A DNA stretch of 64,000 nucleotides from Streptomyces sp. CGMCC 4.7035 (GCF_031583065.1 NZ_CP134053.1:4836001-4900000), one strand, 5' to 3'; numbered from the stretch's first letter, positions 10,828-20,312 are shown. The notes: generated by a model not told the origin, from the letters alone. Program-made: numbers and translations.

Positions 10828-11166
10828 GTGACCACCACGGTGATCAATCTGAAGGGCCACCTTGAGGAATTCGGCCCCCGGCTGGAGCACGCCCCCAAGG
10901 ATGTCGTCTACATCGGCCGCCGCTTGACCAGGGGCGGCTGGGACCTCCCACAGCACCCCCTGTACAACCCGTTCCACATCGACACCCCAAAGAAGAAGCG
11001 CGACGGGACGCGGGCCCAGGTGATGGTCAAGTACCGGGAGTACCTCGAAGAACGCCCCGACCTGCTCGACCTGGTCCCCGGGCTCCGCGGCAAGACACTC
11101 GCCTGCTGGTGCGCGCCCGAGCTGTGCCACGGAAACATCCTGGCGGAGCTCGCGGACGGGTCATAG
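10828..11166 (+). CDS. DUF4326 domain-containing protein
   Basis: 112-aa cytoplasmic protein matching the whole DUF4326 family: YIGRR near residue 30, the G-W-D-L-P-Q-HPLYNPF segment, and the C-terminal cysteine motif CWCAPELCHGN. Clustered Cys/His suggest metal binding, but function is unknown. Start at a GTG/ATG cluster (10828), with GGAGG at 10815-10819. It stands alone next to a short tandem repeat and an integrase remnant; DUF4326 genes are common on actinobacterial phages and plasmids, which fits the mobile surroundings. Confidence 0.85.
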   Translation: MTTTVINLKGHLEEFGPRLEHAPKDVVYIGRRLTRGGWDLPQHPLYNPFHIDTPKKKRDGTRAQVMVKYREYLEERPDLLDLVPGLRGKTLACWCAPELCHGNILAELADGS

Positions 11167-11169
11167 CCC

Positions 11170-11209
11170 CCGGTCCTCCGGTCCGCCGGTTTATCGGTCT
11201 ACCGGTCGC
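11170..11209. repeat. Five degenerate 8-bp tandem repeats (CCGGTNNN)
   Basis: Units ccggtcct, ccggtccg, ccggttta, tcggtcta and ccggtcgc run head to tail directly after the DUF4326 stop codon. 11210-11392 holds no recognisable gene. Confidence 0.6.
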
Positions 11210-11392
11210 GCGGCTTCCGCCGGTGGTGGGCCCGCGGCGGTTCCCGTGACGGGGGTCTCGTAGCTTCCGCCAAACCAGGCCCTGGCGCTGGCCTGCATGA
11301 ATCGCCAGTAGAATCTGGACACCCTGTTCTACCTTCCACACCATCTTTGCAGGTCAGATGCCACGGAAGGTTAGCCAAGTGGAGATCATCTC

Positions 11393-11955
11393 TCACATTT
11401 TCTCACCGGACGCTTTTGGACCACCTCCGTGGAAGGCGTCCCATGCGGCCGCTGCGGCCCTCATATCCTCGGGTGCGACGTGGACGTACTTACGCTTCGT
11501 GAAGTTCGCGTTCGCGCGCCCCGCCCATGCAGCGAGCACGACATCGGGAACCCCGTTCACTGCGAGGTAGGTCAAGCAGGAGTGCCGGGCGTCGTACAGG
11601 CGCACCTGCCGCAGGCCGAGCCGCCGCATGAGTCTGTAGGCATGCTCCCGCAGCTGCCGTGTGTTCAGAGGGAGACCGAGCTCGTTGACGACGACGTAGC
11701 CGGTGTCCGTGTATCCCTCGCCCGCGGCGAGCTTCTCCCGGGCCTGCTGTGCCTTGAACTTCTTCAGGGCCTCCCACGGCCACTGCGGCAGCGGCAGAGC
11801 GCGTTCCCCGGCCGCGGTCTTGGCATCCTTCTCCAGCACCTTGACGTTGCCAATCATCGTCCTGGTGTTGGTCATCTCCAGGACACCGAGCTGCAGGTCG
11901 ATGTCGAGCCAGCGCTGCCCGCACACCTCGGCCGGACGCAGGCCCATCAGGCTCA
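11393..11955 (-). pseudogene. Tyrosine recombinase (integrase), C-terminal catalytic fragment
   Basis: About 187 residues of the catalytic domain of a phage/ICE-type integrase. Visible landmarks are the first catalytic Arg in GLRPAEVCG, the Y-D-A-R-H-S box (actinobacterial variant of HxxR), and the nucleophile Tyr in TKRKYVHV. The second His (usually W-A-G-H) is Arg here (WAGRA). The N-terminal core-binding half is missing because an ISAzo13-like element is inserted at 11956. The reading frame runs on into that IS, producing a chimeric 786-codon ORF. Confidence 0.85.
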
Positions 11956-13813
11956 GGGAGCTGCCGAACAATAACTCCTTGATTTTGGTGAGGATTACGG
12001 GGGTGTGAGGTTGTGCCCGGCGATCTCGGCGAGCTGTTGTGCCGTGGTCACGGTGAGGGCGCCGACCGGGACCGTGTACCCGAGCGCTACCGGCGTGACT
12101 TCCTCGTCGAGAACGGGCTCGCCTTCCCGCGCGGCATCCACTACGAGCTGTCCCATGGCCGACGCGCGCGGCCGACATGTACGGCCGGTCGTCCGCGGTG
12201 AGTACGGGTGTGGCCTCCCGGAGGGTCGCGCCGATCCGGCTCTTGGCCAGGCCGGTTGCCTCGGCGAGTGGCGTCTGTGCCATGGACCAGCGCTTCGTGA
12301 GGAGGAAGACGACAAGCTGGTCAGCGACGGAGAGTCGTCTGCTGCCGGCGCCGGGGCCGCCGTCGGGGCGTTTGCCGGGCAGGAAGATCGGCGGGTGCTC
12401 GGCACACCAGGCTTGGTAACGGGCGGCGAGATCGTCGAAGGCGGCGGGTTCGAGTCCGGTGAGGCTGGGGTGCCGCAGCCACCTGGGGAGCTTGTCGCCG
12501 GTGGGAAAGCGTCCGAACTCGACGCGGGGTGGGGCCAATTCAGGAGCGAGCGGTTCGGGGCGCAGGGTGTAGTTCCACGTGCCGTGCCACTCGTGCGGCG
12601 TCAGGGGCAGGCGTTCCATGACGGTGTCGGGGACGGTGATGCCGGTGGGGTAGGCGCCGGGGTCGAGCTCGGCGTGGACGGACAGTCCGCTGCGTGTCGT
12701 GGTCGCTCCGATGGTGCTGACGACGACTTCGTGGCTGGTCAGGAGCCTGCCACGCCAGTTGATGCTGATCTGTGAGAACAGCCGGTGCTCTATTTTGTTC
12801 CATTTCGATGTTCCCGGTGGAAAGTGACAGACAGTCACTTCGAGGCCCGTCTCGTAGGCGAAGTCCGCGAGTTCCTTCTTCCAGGCGCGCACACGGTAGC
12901 CGTTGGAGCCTCCGGCGTCGGCGGTGACCAGCAGGCGGGAAGCGTGCGGGTAACGGCGGCGCCCCTCACCGTTCCACCAGCGGCGCAAAGTGGCCACCGC
13001 GAAGGCAGAGGTGTCCCCGTCGCAGCCCACCGACACCCAGCCGGTATCCGCGCCGATGTCGTAGATCCCGTACGGCACCGCTTTCTGGGCGCCCTTCTCG
13101 GGGAAGTCGTGTGCGCGGACCTGCACCGGCTGTCCGGCGCGGTGCCACTCGCGTCCGGCGACCGCGTAGTTACCCAGCGTCTCCTTCTTCTTGGCATCCA
13201 CGCTGATGACCGGCTGCCCGTCGGCGAGGTACGCCGTGACCTGGTCGTTGATATAGCGGAACTGGGCGTCCCGGTCCGGATGCCGGGCCCCCTCGGTGGT
13301 CCTGGAGGTGCCCTGCAAAGAGAAGCCCTCCGCCTTCAACAGCGCGGCCACCGTGTCCGAACCGACCCGGTGCCCCTGACGCGTCAGCTCGGCCGCCAGA
13401 TTCCGGGTGGACTTCACCGTCCACAGCAGCGGAGATTCCGGGTCGCCGCGCTGGTCCGGCTCGACCAGAGCCAGCAACGCGGGCATCAGCCCCGGATCGG
13501 CCTCCCGCAAGGGCTTCCGACCCGCGCCCAGTGCCCGGACCCGGCCAGCGGGCTCCTCCGCGTGCTCCAGCTCCCGCTTCCCGCGCGACACCGTGGACTC
13601 CGCCACCCCGGCCGCTCCGGCCACCATGCGGATCCCGCCGTGGCCCAGAACGCGGGCCGCGGCGCCAAGCGTCAGTCGCTGCTGGCGCTCATCGAGATGC
13701 GGCAGCAACAGCCCGAACGCATCCACCAGCTCTGCCTTCGTCCCCTCCGACACCCCCGCATCCTACGACCCAACAGCCCACGAAAACCGAAGAGTTATTG
13801 TTCGGCAGCTCCC
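11956..13813. mobile_element. ISAzo13-like insertion sequence
   Basis: About 1.86 kb bounded by 22-bp perfect inverted repeats: gggagctgccgaacaataac at the left start (11956-11977) and its complement at 13792-13813. It carries one transposase gene on the minus strand. The left end splits an integrase; the right end directly abuts the ISAs1-like element, so no target duplication can be read. Confidence 0.85.
11995..13753 (-). pseudogene. ISAzo13 family transposase, frameshifted near the C-terminus
   Basis: DDE transposase of the ISAzo13 family. N-terminal helix-turn-helix (GVAESTVSRGKRELE, about 60-75), then the DDE core with SVDAKKKE (first Asp about 182), a central TADAGGSNGYR and the downstream WNKIEHRLFSQI (Glu). 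A single-base-type frameshift near 12165 moves the proper C-terminus (SAMGQLVVDAARE to the stop at 11995) into the adjacent frame. Without the shift the protein reads through the IS end into the integrase, so the annotated long ORF is a fusion artefact. Activity is doubtful. Confidence 0.8.
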
Positions 13814-15161
13814 AGGGCTTCGGCGTAGTCGCGTGACGCCCGGTTCGTGACGGTCTGTCGGTTCGGCAATGCCCCGGAACGTGACAGGCACGGCTTCCAA
13901 GATCATGGAGTTCTCTACGCCCCGTGATCCGAGTGGAAGACCGTGCCTGCCGACGCATCATTGCTGATCCCGCCTGCCCTTGACCAGCTCCGCGAGCATC
14001 CCGAGGCCGTATCCGACGAGGTCCCGCGCCTGCTGGAGCGGCTGGCCGAGGTGCCCGACCCGCGAGACCCACGCGGCGTACGGCACACTCTGGTTGCCGT
14101 ACTCGCGCTGACCGCGTGCGCGGTTCTGGCGGGGGCAACCTCTCTGCTGGCAGTCAGCGAGTGGATCGCCGACGCCCCGCCGCACATCGTGCAACGCCTC
14201 GGTATACGCCTCGACCCACTGCGCCCGAAGCGGTTCCTGCCTGCGGAAACGACAGTCCGGCGGCTGCTGGCCCGCATCGACGGCGACGCGCTGGACCGGG
14301 CGGTCGGACGCTGGCTCGCCGACCGACGCCCGAAGGCGACCGGGCTGCGCGGCCTCGCAGTGGACGGCAAAAGCCTGCGCGGCGCATCAAAAGCGAACGG
14401 CCGCAAGATCCACCTGCTCGCCGCACTGGAGCACACCACCGGCCTGGTCCTGGCCCAGCTGGACGTCGGCGAGAAGACGAACGAGATCACCTGCTTCCAG
14501 CCGCTGCTGAACACCGTCGCCGACCTGGCCGGAACCGTCGTCACCAGCGACGCGATGCACACCCAGCGCGAGCACGCCGACTACCTCCTCGGCCGGGCAG
14601 CGCACTACATCGTGATCGTCAAGGGCAACCAGAAGAAGCTGCGCCGGCAGCTCAAGTCCCTTCCCTGGAAGGACATCCCGCTTCAGGGACGCACCCGGGG
14701 CATCGGCCACGGCCGCTCGGAGATCCGCCGGATCAAGGTCGCCACCGTGAACAGCCTCCTCTTCCCCGGGGCCCGCCAGGCGGTCCAGATCAAGCGCCGG
14801 CGCACCGACCGCAAGACCGGCAAGACCACCGTCAAGACGGTCTACGCCGTCACCAGCCTGACCGCCGAGCAGGCCGCCGCGGCCCAGCTCACCGAACTCG
14901 TCCGCGACCATTGGAAGATCGAGGCCCTGCACCATGTCCGCGACACCACCTTCGCCGAGGACGCCTCCCAGCTGCGGACCGGCAACGCGCCCCGCGCAAT
15001 GGCAACCTGGCGCAACCTTGCCATCGGAGCCCTCCGCACGGCCGGAGTGAAGAACATCGCGGCCGGCCTCCGCCGCAACGCCCGCGACCCCCGCCGCCCC
15101 CTCGCACTCCTCGGCCTCGGATGATCACGAACCGGGCGTCATGCGACTACGCCGAAGCCCT
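13814..15161. mobile_element. ISAs1-like insertion sequence (copy 1)
   Basis: 1348 bp with 37-bp terminal inverted repeats differing at one position (13814-13850 and 15125-15161; end sequence agggcttcggcgtagtcgc). It contains one transposase gene. The left end abuts the ISAzo13-like element exactly; the right end truncates a SnoaL-like pseudogene. Confidence 0.85.
13943..15124 (+). CDS. ISAs1 family transposase
   Basis: 393-aa transposase that looks intact. Family features: [17 protein letters not shown] near residue 40, the AVDGKSLRG block (first Asp), the central [14 protein letters not shown], a KGNQKKL segment, and the C-terminal [19 protein letters not shown] with the last acidic residue. 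GTG start at 13943. It shares clear similarity with the second ISAs1 copy in the window, but the terminal repeats differ, so they are separate elements. Confidence 0.93.
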   Translation: MPADASLLIPPALDQLREHPEAVSDEVPRLLERLAEVPDPRDPRGVRHTLVAVLALTACAVLAGATSLLAVSEWIADAPPHIVQRLGIRLDPLRPKRFLPAETTVRRLLARIDGDALDRAVGRWLADRRPKATGLRGLAVDGKSLRGASKANGRKIHLLAALEHTTGLVLAQLDVGEKTNEITCFQPLLNTVADLAGTVVTSDAMHTQREHADYLLGRAAHYIVIVKGNQKKLRRQLKSLPWKDIPLQGRTRGIGHGRSEIRRIKVATVNSLLFPGARQAVQIKRRRTDRKTGKTTVKTVYAVTSLTAEQAAAAQLTELVRDHWKIEALHHVRDTTFAEDASQLRTGNAPRAMATWRNLAIGALRTAGVKNIAAGLRRNARDPRRPLALLGLG

Positions 15162-15627
15162 GATCAGCAGCCTCCTGAAAGGCGTAGTCCAAGTAGTGGG
15201 TGATGAGCCCGTCGTCATCGGTCCGGACGACGGAAATGCGCGTTTGCTCGTACGGCTTGCCGGTCGGGGTGCCGTGCCTGTCGACCGGAATTCGGCGATC
15301 ACGCGACTCGGATCGACCCTCTCGTGGAACACCAGGTCGACGAATTCCACGTCAAAGGTCTCGGGAAAGTTGCTCAGGCGCAAACAGCGCGTCTCGCCCT
15401 GTTACCCGACGGTGCACGCCGGCCGGTGCGAATGGGAACTCGAGCACCGCGTCCGGGGTGAACAGCGTCACGCATTCGTCGGTGCGTCCTGCGGGAATAA
15501 GGCGCAGGTGCTCGGTCACGGCGTGCATACCACGGCAGCCGCACGCCCAGCACAGGATCGACGTGGGCACCGCCGCGCAGCAGCTCACCACCTCGTTAAC
15601 CGGCCAATGACCCAACGGGCGAGGCAC
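15162..15627 (-). pseudogene. Degenerate SnoaL-like (NTF2-fold) gene, truncated by ISAs1
   Basis: Two frames on the minus strand together match the intact SnoaL-like gene at 18434: EHLRLIPAGRTDECVTLFTPDAVLEFPFAPAG in one, then NFPETFDVEFVDLVFH in another (a frameshift near 15375). Its C-terminus stops where the ISAs1 right end lies. It is immediately downstream of the intact SDR gene on the same strand, so the ancestral unit was SDR followed by SnoaL. Confidence 0.8.
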
Positions 15628-15639
15628 AGCCGCACGAAC

Positions 15640-16401
15640 CTACATGCGGGACACGGTCGACCCGCCGTCGACCGGCACCACTGCCCCGGTCACGAACCGG
15701 GCGTCGTCGCCCACCAGCATCGCGATGGCCCTCGCGACGTCATCCGCTTCGGCAAGGCGCCCGAGCGGCGCCCGGTCCGCCAGCTGCTTCTGGACCGCCT
15801 TCGGCATGTGGGCGCTGGCTTCTGTGCGTACGAAGCCCGGGGCGACCACGTTGACACGGACGCCCATGGGGCCGGCCTCGCACGCCAGGAACTGCGCGAA
15901 GGTGTTCAGGGCGGCCTTGGCTGTTCCATGGGCCGTCATCCCGGGGGCGGGCGGCCCGTCGGCCACCGTGCTGGAGACGAAGACGATGCTTCCCCGCTTC
16001 TGCTTCTCCATCAGGGCCAGCGCGCGCTGCGCCAGGACGTAGGCACTGGCCAGTTCGTCCGTCACCTTCGTACGGAAGTCGGACCAGGACAACGCGCTCA
16101 CCGGTGTGGGAGTGAAGGTGGCCGCGGCGGCGTTGCACACCAGGACATCGAGGCGGCCGTCGGGTGCCGCCTGCTCGATCATCCGGGCGGCCTGTTCTTC
16201 GTCGCGAACGTCTCCCTGGACGGCCAAGGCGCTGCCGCCGTCCGCCTTGATCCTCGCGACGACCTCGTCGGCCGCGGTTCGGTTCGAAAAGTAATTCACC
16301 GCCACGTGGAAGCCTGCGGAGGCAAGCCTCAGTGAGGTGGCGGCACCGATACCTCGGCTGCCTCCGGTGACGAGGGCTATTGGGCGATCAGGGCTTGCCA
16401 T
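15640..16401 (-). CDS. SDR family oxidoreductase with atypical active site
   Basis: 253-aa short-chain dehydrogenase. The cofactor motif TGGSRGIG is at about 12-19, the acidic pocket NNAG equivalent reads CNAAA, and the active-site Ser lies in VSSTVADG. The catalytic Y-x-x-x-K is replaced by H-G-T-A-K, so the proton-donating Tyr is His here; the decayed paralog at 23.8 kb has the same change. The PGFVRTE and GGSTVSRM ends are normal. The start at 16401 is chosen because AGGAGG lies just upstream; the frame is open further to 16449 without protein-like sequence. Confidence 0.88.
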   Translation of the reverse strand: MASPDRPIALVTGGSRGIGAATSLRLASAGFHVAVNYFSNRTAADEVVARIKADGGSALAVQGDVRDEEQAARMIEQAAPDGRLDVLVCNAAAATFTPTPVSALSWSDFRTKVTDELASAYVLAQRALALMEKQKRGSIVFVSSTVADGPPAPGMTAHGTAKAALNTFAQFLACEAGPMGVRVNVVAPGFVRTEASAHMPKAVQKQLADRAPLGRLAEADDVARAIAMLVGDDARFVTGAVVPVDGGSTVSRM

Positions 16402-16809
16402 GGTTCCTCCTGGTGGGGTGGGCTGGCTTTCGAACCTAGCCCCCCGCAAAGCAACTAATCAAAGTTGACTTTTCTCGCAAACTCGCGTCTGGCTTTGTTC
16501 ACGAGTTGCGGTTCTGGCTCGACTTCTATGGTCCGTGACCGTGGGTTTCCGGTCAAATCTGGAATATGGTTTCTTCTTGTGGTGGGATCGGAGGGTCGAG
16601 GACGTCGCGGAGGCGGGTGATGCCCTGACGCCATTTCGAACCGTCAGGAGCGTTACTCCACAGATCGGCCAGATGAGACGTCTGAGCGACGACTTGGTCC
16701 AGAGCATCGACTGCGGGCGTTCGGTGACCAGGCGAATCACCCGCAGAACCTCCCGTCGCAGCGGCCAGCCGGAGTCCCGCGAAGCGCAAAGGGACTGATC
16801 ACATGGCGG
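16402..16809. other. Region without assignable gene
   Basis: Contains the SDR promoter region (AATCAAAGTTGACTTTT, about 16458-16474), which resembles the sequence upstream of the second SDR copy (ATTCAACTTTGACTTCC, about 24430-24446). On the minus strand 16553-16789 there is a protein-like but unrecognised frame, possibly a decayed gene. Confidence 0.35.
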
Positions 16810-16941
16810 GGTGGCATCGGCATGCTGGCCGTCGCCCTCATCCCCGTCATCCTCATCGGCGTACGCAAGCGGTCGCCGAAGAGCCGTCGGGTCGCACAGA
16901 ACACCGCGCAGCAGTCCGAGCCGACTCTCGAACGCGTTTGA
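16810..16941 (+). pseudogene. C-terminal fragment of a membrane transporter
   Basis: About 43 codons reading GGIGMLAVALIPVILIGV followed by a basic, Ser-rich cytoplasmic tail and a TGA stop. One transmembrane helix plus tail is typical of the end of an MFS permease. No upstream part is present. 16942-17177 holds nothing recognisable. Confidence 0.45.
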
Positions 16942-17177
16942 ACCGGCTGAAGTGGAGGCCCAGTTGGCCGCTGCCCGCGCCCGACGGGGCATAGCCACCG
17001 CTCTATAGGCGGTGGAACCAGCTTCGTCAACCTGGCTGTGTGGGAGTCCGTCGCCCTGCGCGCCGCCATTTCCACTCCGGAGCCCGCAGCGAGGCGACCG
17101 ACTACCCACCCGAAACCACCTGCGCCCGCCGCCTCGTCAGTGAGGTGGCGGGCACAGGAGTCTGCGTGGCATGTGAC

Positions 17178-17215
17178 GTGGTGGCTGTGCGGTGCCGACA
17201 CCGCACAGCCACCAC
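17178..17215. terminator. Perfect 17-bp hairpin terminator
   Basis: Arms gtggtggctgtgcggtg / caccgcacagccaccac with a 4-nt loop, directly downstream of the quinone-oxidoreductase fragment on the minus strand. Confidence 0.85.
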
Positions 17216-17233
17216 GAGTCGAAGAGGGAGGAG

Positions 17234-17695
17234 TCAGGGTACGAGGATCAGCTTGCCCGGGACGTGTCCGTCGAGCATCGCCTGGTGCGCGGCTGCGGCT
17301 CCCACCAGGGGGAAGTCTGCCGCCAGCTGCACCGTCACCTCTCCGGCCGCGACCCGCTGCACGGTTTCCTGCAGGGCCGCGACATCCGGCTCGTCCGGCC
17401 CGGAGGAGAACTGCACGCCGTGCTGACCGAACGTCATGTCCGCGATGAGGAGAACGCGCTCGGCAGCGCACAGTGTCAGCGAGCCCTCCAGGACGCCGAC
17501 TCCCGCCGCGTCGAGTGCGGCGTCGACTCCGTCCGGGGCCAGAGCACGTACCCGGTCGGCCCAGCCGGCCCCGTACGCGACGGGCTCAGCGCGCAACTGG
17601 GCCACGTAGGAGTGGTTGCGCGGGTGTGCCGTGCCGATGACCCGTACGCCGCTCGCCGCCGCGAGCTGCGTGACCAGCGCGCCGACCGGGTCCAC
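17234..17695 (-). pseudogene. Zinc-independent alcohol dehydrogenase/quinone oxidoreductase, N-truncated
   Basis: 153 residues matching the Rossmann and C-terminal part of MDR-superfamily quinone oxidoreductases: it begins at the nucleotide-binding turn (VGALVTQLAAASGVRVIGTA) and continues through ALDAAGVG to the usual end HVPGKLILVP. The first ~150 residues (GroES-like domain) are missing and 17696-17946 does not encode them. A GTG happens to open the fragment, but the protein would lack half its fold. Confidence 0.8.
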
Positions 17696-17946
17696 TGTGC
17701 TCGATCACCTCCTCCTAGCTGCCCTGCCATGCGCCGGACGGGTGCGGTCCGCTGCCGAGGGTGGGGTGTTGTTGCTGCCGCTGAGGACTCGGCCGGCCTG
17801 ATAGTCGACGAATCGTTGGCGGTCTTGCCGTTGGCGGGGTCGTCGGCGGATCGGTCGCCCTGGCGTGCCAGGGGTCCTTCGCGACGATCGCTCCGTCCCA
17901 GGAGCACTTCCGGCCACCGGCCGCGACCACGAGGTAAAGGAGAGCC

Positions 17947-18249
17947 ATGGCTGCCACCGAGCCCAGCCTGGGCGAGCTCGAGAAGGCTGTCAGGGAGCTA
18001 CTACGGGACCCTTCCTCGATCGGCCAGGCCAGGGCGGCGGCTGCCCAGGAGTGGAAGGGGGCCTCGGAAGCTGAAAGGCGTGCTCGAGCGCAACAGTGCA
18101 CGGCCCTTCAGGCCAGCTCCGGCATCAGATTGTCTCGCGGGATCGCTCCCTCAAGTTTCTGCCGACGTCAACGGACAGCTGCCGACCCAATTTTTACGCC
18201 TGGCAAGGCGTCACGAGGAGGGGTGCGGCAACTGTGTCAGAACCGGTGA
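17947..18249 (+). CDS. Small hypothetical protein, possibly truncated
   Basis: 100 codons from an ATG with a strong AAAGGAG site (17936-17942). Residues 1-50 are charged and helical (SLGELEKAVRELL), the rest looks frame-shifted and basic, so this may be a truncated gene start. Family not recognised. Confidence 0.35.
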   Translation: MAATEPSLGELEKAVRELLRDPSSIGQARAAAAQEWKGASEAERRARAQQCTALQASSGIRLSRGIAPSSFCRRQRTAADPIFTPGKASRGGVRQLCQNR

Positions 18250-18262
18250 TCCGTGACGCTGC

Positions 18263-18300
18263 GTGACGGGCGCCGATAGCGCCGGGCCGTCGCCCGTCAC
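18263..18300. repeat. 10-bp inverted repeat next to an IS5 fragment
   Basis: gtgacgggcg (18263-18272) and cgcccgtcac (18291-18300). Position just before transposase-like sequence suggests a relic IS end or a terminator. Confidence 0.4.
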
Positions 18301-18311
18301 CGAGGGGGCGT

Positions 18312-18400
18312 TTTCTGGACGCCATCCTCTACATGAACCGGACCGGGATCTCCTGGCGTCACCTCCTGCTCGACCACCCGCAACGGCTGGCGGTGTGGTA
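18312..18400 (+). pseudogene. IS5 family transposase fragment
   Basis: About 30 codons (FLDAILYMNRTGISWRHL, then PQRLAVW) match the N-terminal DUF4096-type domain of IS5-group transposases. Start and catalytic domain are missing. Confidence 0.7.
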
Positions 18401-18433
18401 AGTTATAGGTCGATCACTAATGTAGGAGTGAAG

Positions 18434-18907
18434 ATGACAGTCAAGGAAGACGACGCCGCCCGCCGCGCCGCCGCCCAGCACACCCTGCGCGAGCACCTGC
18501 GCCTTACCGCCGCCGGACGCGTCGAGGAATGGGTGGAGCTGTTCGCCCCGGACGCGGTGCTCGAGTTCCCGTACGCGCCAGCCGGCGTGCCCCAGCGGGT
18601 AGTGGGGCGAGACGCACTGGTCGCGCACATGAGCAACTTTCCCGAGACCTTTGACGTCGAGTTCGTCGACCTGGTGTTCCATGACACGGTCGATCCGAGT
18701 CTGGTGATCGGCGAATTCCGCTCGAAGGGCACTGCGCTGCCGACCGGCAAGCCGTACGAGCAGACGTGCATCTCCGTCGTGCGCACCGATGACGACGCAC
18801 GTATCACCCATTACCTGGACTACTGGAACCCGCTGGTGGCGATCGAGGCGCTCACGCCCAACGACGTGCCGTCCGACCCTGACCTCAGCGTGACTTTTGG
18901 AAGCTGA
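18434..18907 (+). CDS. SnoaL-like nuclear transport factor 2 family protein
   Basis: 157-aa NTF2-fold protein; members act as small-molecule isomerases, cyclases or binding proteins, and the substrate here is unknown. Typical landmarks are the LFAPDAVLEFPYAP strand-turn (about 40-55), GRDALVAHMSNFP and the C-terminal R-I-T-H-Y-L-D-YWNPL. ATG at 18434 with TAGGAG upstream; an AT-rich promoter-like stretch lies at 18396-18425. It is followed 25 bp later by a TetR gene in the same direction, suggesting autoregulation. A decayed paralog sits beside the SDR gene at 15.6 kb. Confidence 0.85.
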   Translation: MTVKEDDAARRAAAQHTLREHLRLTAAGRVEEWVELFAPDAVLEFPYAPAGVPQRVVGRDALVAHMSNFPETFDVEFVDLVFHDTVDPSLVIGEFRSKGTALPTGKPYEQTCISVVRTDDDARITHYLDYWNPLVAIEALTPNDVPSDPDLSVTFGS

Positions 18908-18932
18908 GGGAAGCCGTGTTTGACTGACGCCC

Positions 18933-19481
18933 ATGCCTGCCGCCGGTACCAGCACGAAGAGCGACGAACGACGTCGGTCCATCATGGTCGCCGCGGTCGA
19001 CTGCTTCGCGCAAAAAGGTTTCTACGGTACGACGACACACGAGATCGCACAGTGGGTCGGCATCTCTCAGCCGTATCTCTACCGCCTGTACCCGAACAAG
19101 GAAGCTCTGTTCGCGGCGGCGGTCGACCACGTGTCCGTCGTCATGACCGAAACGCTGGTCGCTCACTCACCGGCCTCGGGTGGGGCCGGGCCGGGGCCCG
19201 AGGCGGCGTTGGATGCCGCGCGCGGCGCCTACGCCGCGCTCGTCGCGGACCGGAACATCCTGCGTTTCCTCATGCACGCGAACTGTGCCGCCGGCGAGCC
19301 GCTGGTGGCACAGGCCGTGCGCCGGTGCTACGCCAAGCAGGTCGACACCGTCCGGCAGCTGTTGGGCGACGACGACGCCGTGCGGCGCTGGTTCGGCGCC
19401 GGCATGCTCGACAACGTGGTCACCGTGCTGGGTCTGACCGACATCGATGAGCCGTGGGCGCACGTCCTCACCGCTCGATGA
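18933..19481 (+). CDS. TetR/AcrR family transcriptional regulator
   Basis: 182 aa. The N-terminal helix-turn-helix is canonical: RRRSIMVAAVDCFAQKGFYGTTTHEIAQ, then GISQPYLYRLYPNKEALF (residues about 13-62). The C-terminal ligand-binding helical domain is complete to about 180. Start ATG at 18933, 25 bp after the SnoaL-like gene, so the two are probably co-transcribed and the regulator likely responds to the substrate of that small enzyme. Confidence 0.9.
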   Translation: MPAAGTSTKSDERRRSIMVAAVDCFAQKGFYGTTTHEIAQWVGISQPYLYRLYPNKEALFAAAVDHVSVVMTETLVAHSPASGGAGPGPEAALDAARGAYAALVADRNILRFLMHANCAAGEPLVAQAVRRCYAKQVDTVRQLLGDDDAVRRWFGAGMLDNVVTVLGLTDIDEPWAHVLTAR

Positions 19482-19790
19482 CCCGACACCGGCAGTTCGT
19501 CGACGACGCCGAGTCTTCCTCGTAGGCCGGCTCGGCCGGTGGGACTCGGCTTCTTCACCCAGCCGCGGGCAGGCTTCTTCAAGGTCAGCCTCCTCCCCGG
19601 CGGGCGTCACCGCGACGGCCGCCGCGGCCTCCGCCGCGGCCGGGTCCTGCTCGGCCAGCCGGTTCACGACCCGCTCGGCGATCACGAGCTCCTCCCGCTC
19701 GGCCTGGACCTCCCGCAGTTGCTTGGCCAACTCCGCAGCGAGCGTGTCCAGTTCACTCCGGCGAGCCGTGATCCGCTCCAGCTCCCGCAT
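19482..19790 (-). pseudogene. Truncated coiled-coil protein of a common Streptomyces family
   Basis: ATG at 19790 (GGAGGG upstream) starts a strongly helical, charged sequence (RELERITARRSELDTLAAEL, then VVNRLAEQDP) typical of a short actinobacterial conserved protein often found next to mobile DNA. The C-terminal half runs into sequence antisense to the TetR gene and is not recognisable, so it is taken as a 5' remnant. 19791-20029 holds nothing clear. Confidence 0.5.
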
Positions 19791-20029
19791 CCCCACACCC
19801 TCCCACGCTCTCCCGGCGTACCTGCCCGGCAACGGAACGTAAGAGCGGCACAACGGTCCGCGCAGCAGAACCCGAAGACGGCCCCGAACGACAAGTCAGA
19901 CGATCTTCGCCATGGACACCGGCCGACGACCAGCGCGAGTAGCTCTCCCAACCCTCACACCAGACCCGTGACCAGCAACCTCACGATGCACACCACTCAT
20001 TGAGAACCGCTTCCGCGGCCTCAACTCGT

Positions 20030-20225
20030 GGTGCCCGGCCGGGCACCCGTGTCGATCTGGTCCTGCCGCACCCACTTGCGCAGTATCTCGGTCGTGCCGA
20101 TGCCCGGCCTTCTGGGTGACCGCTTTCATCGCGGATCACTCGGTGTCGTACTCCGGCCGCACCTCGGCGACCATCCGCACCGCGTGACGGCGCAGCTCAA
20201 ACGGGTACTGGGAGGGACGTGCCAT
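20030..20225 (-). pseudogene. IS3 family OrfA (helix-turn-helix) remnant
   Basis: ATG at 20225 opens MARPSQYPFELRRHAVRMV, the usual IS3 OrfA start. The codon expected for Trp (E-W-S-A-M) is TGA, and a further frameshift precedes GTTEILRKWVRQDQIDTG. Both changes make it inactive. OrfB is absent. Confidence 0.8.
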
Positions 20226-20312
20226 GACTCGATCCTCTCAAATGATCGAGTCCCTATCGGCGTAGAGGTGCAGTACTGCCTTTAGCAGGTCACGGCGGCC
20301 GAAGGTCTCCAG

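Noticed and set aside
11170..11209. CRISPR-like repeat
   Set aside because: Units are 8 bp with no spacers; no Cas genes nearby.
12440..12465. tRNA-like ggttcgagtcc sequence
   Set aside because: It lies inside the transposase coding region and no acceptor or anticodon stems can be formed around it.
14116..16335. 739-codon plus-strand open frame
   Set aside because: Crosses the ISAs1 transposase out of frame, the terminal repeat and the antisense of the SDR; Arg/Pro-rich shadow.
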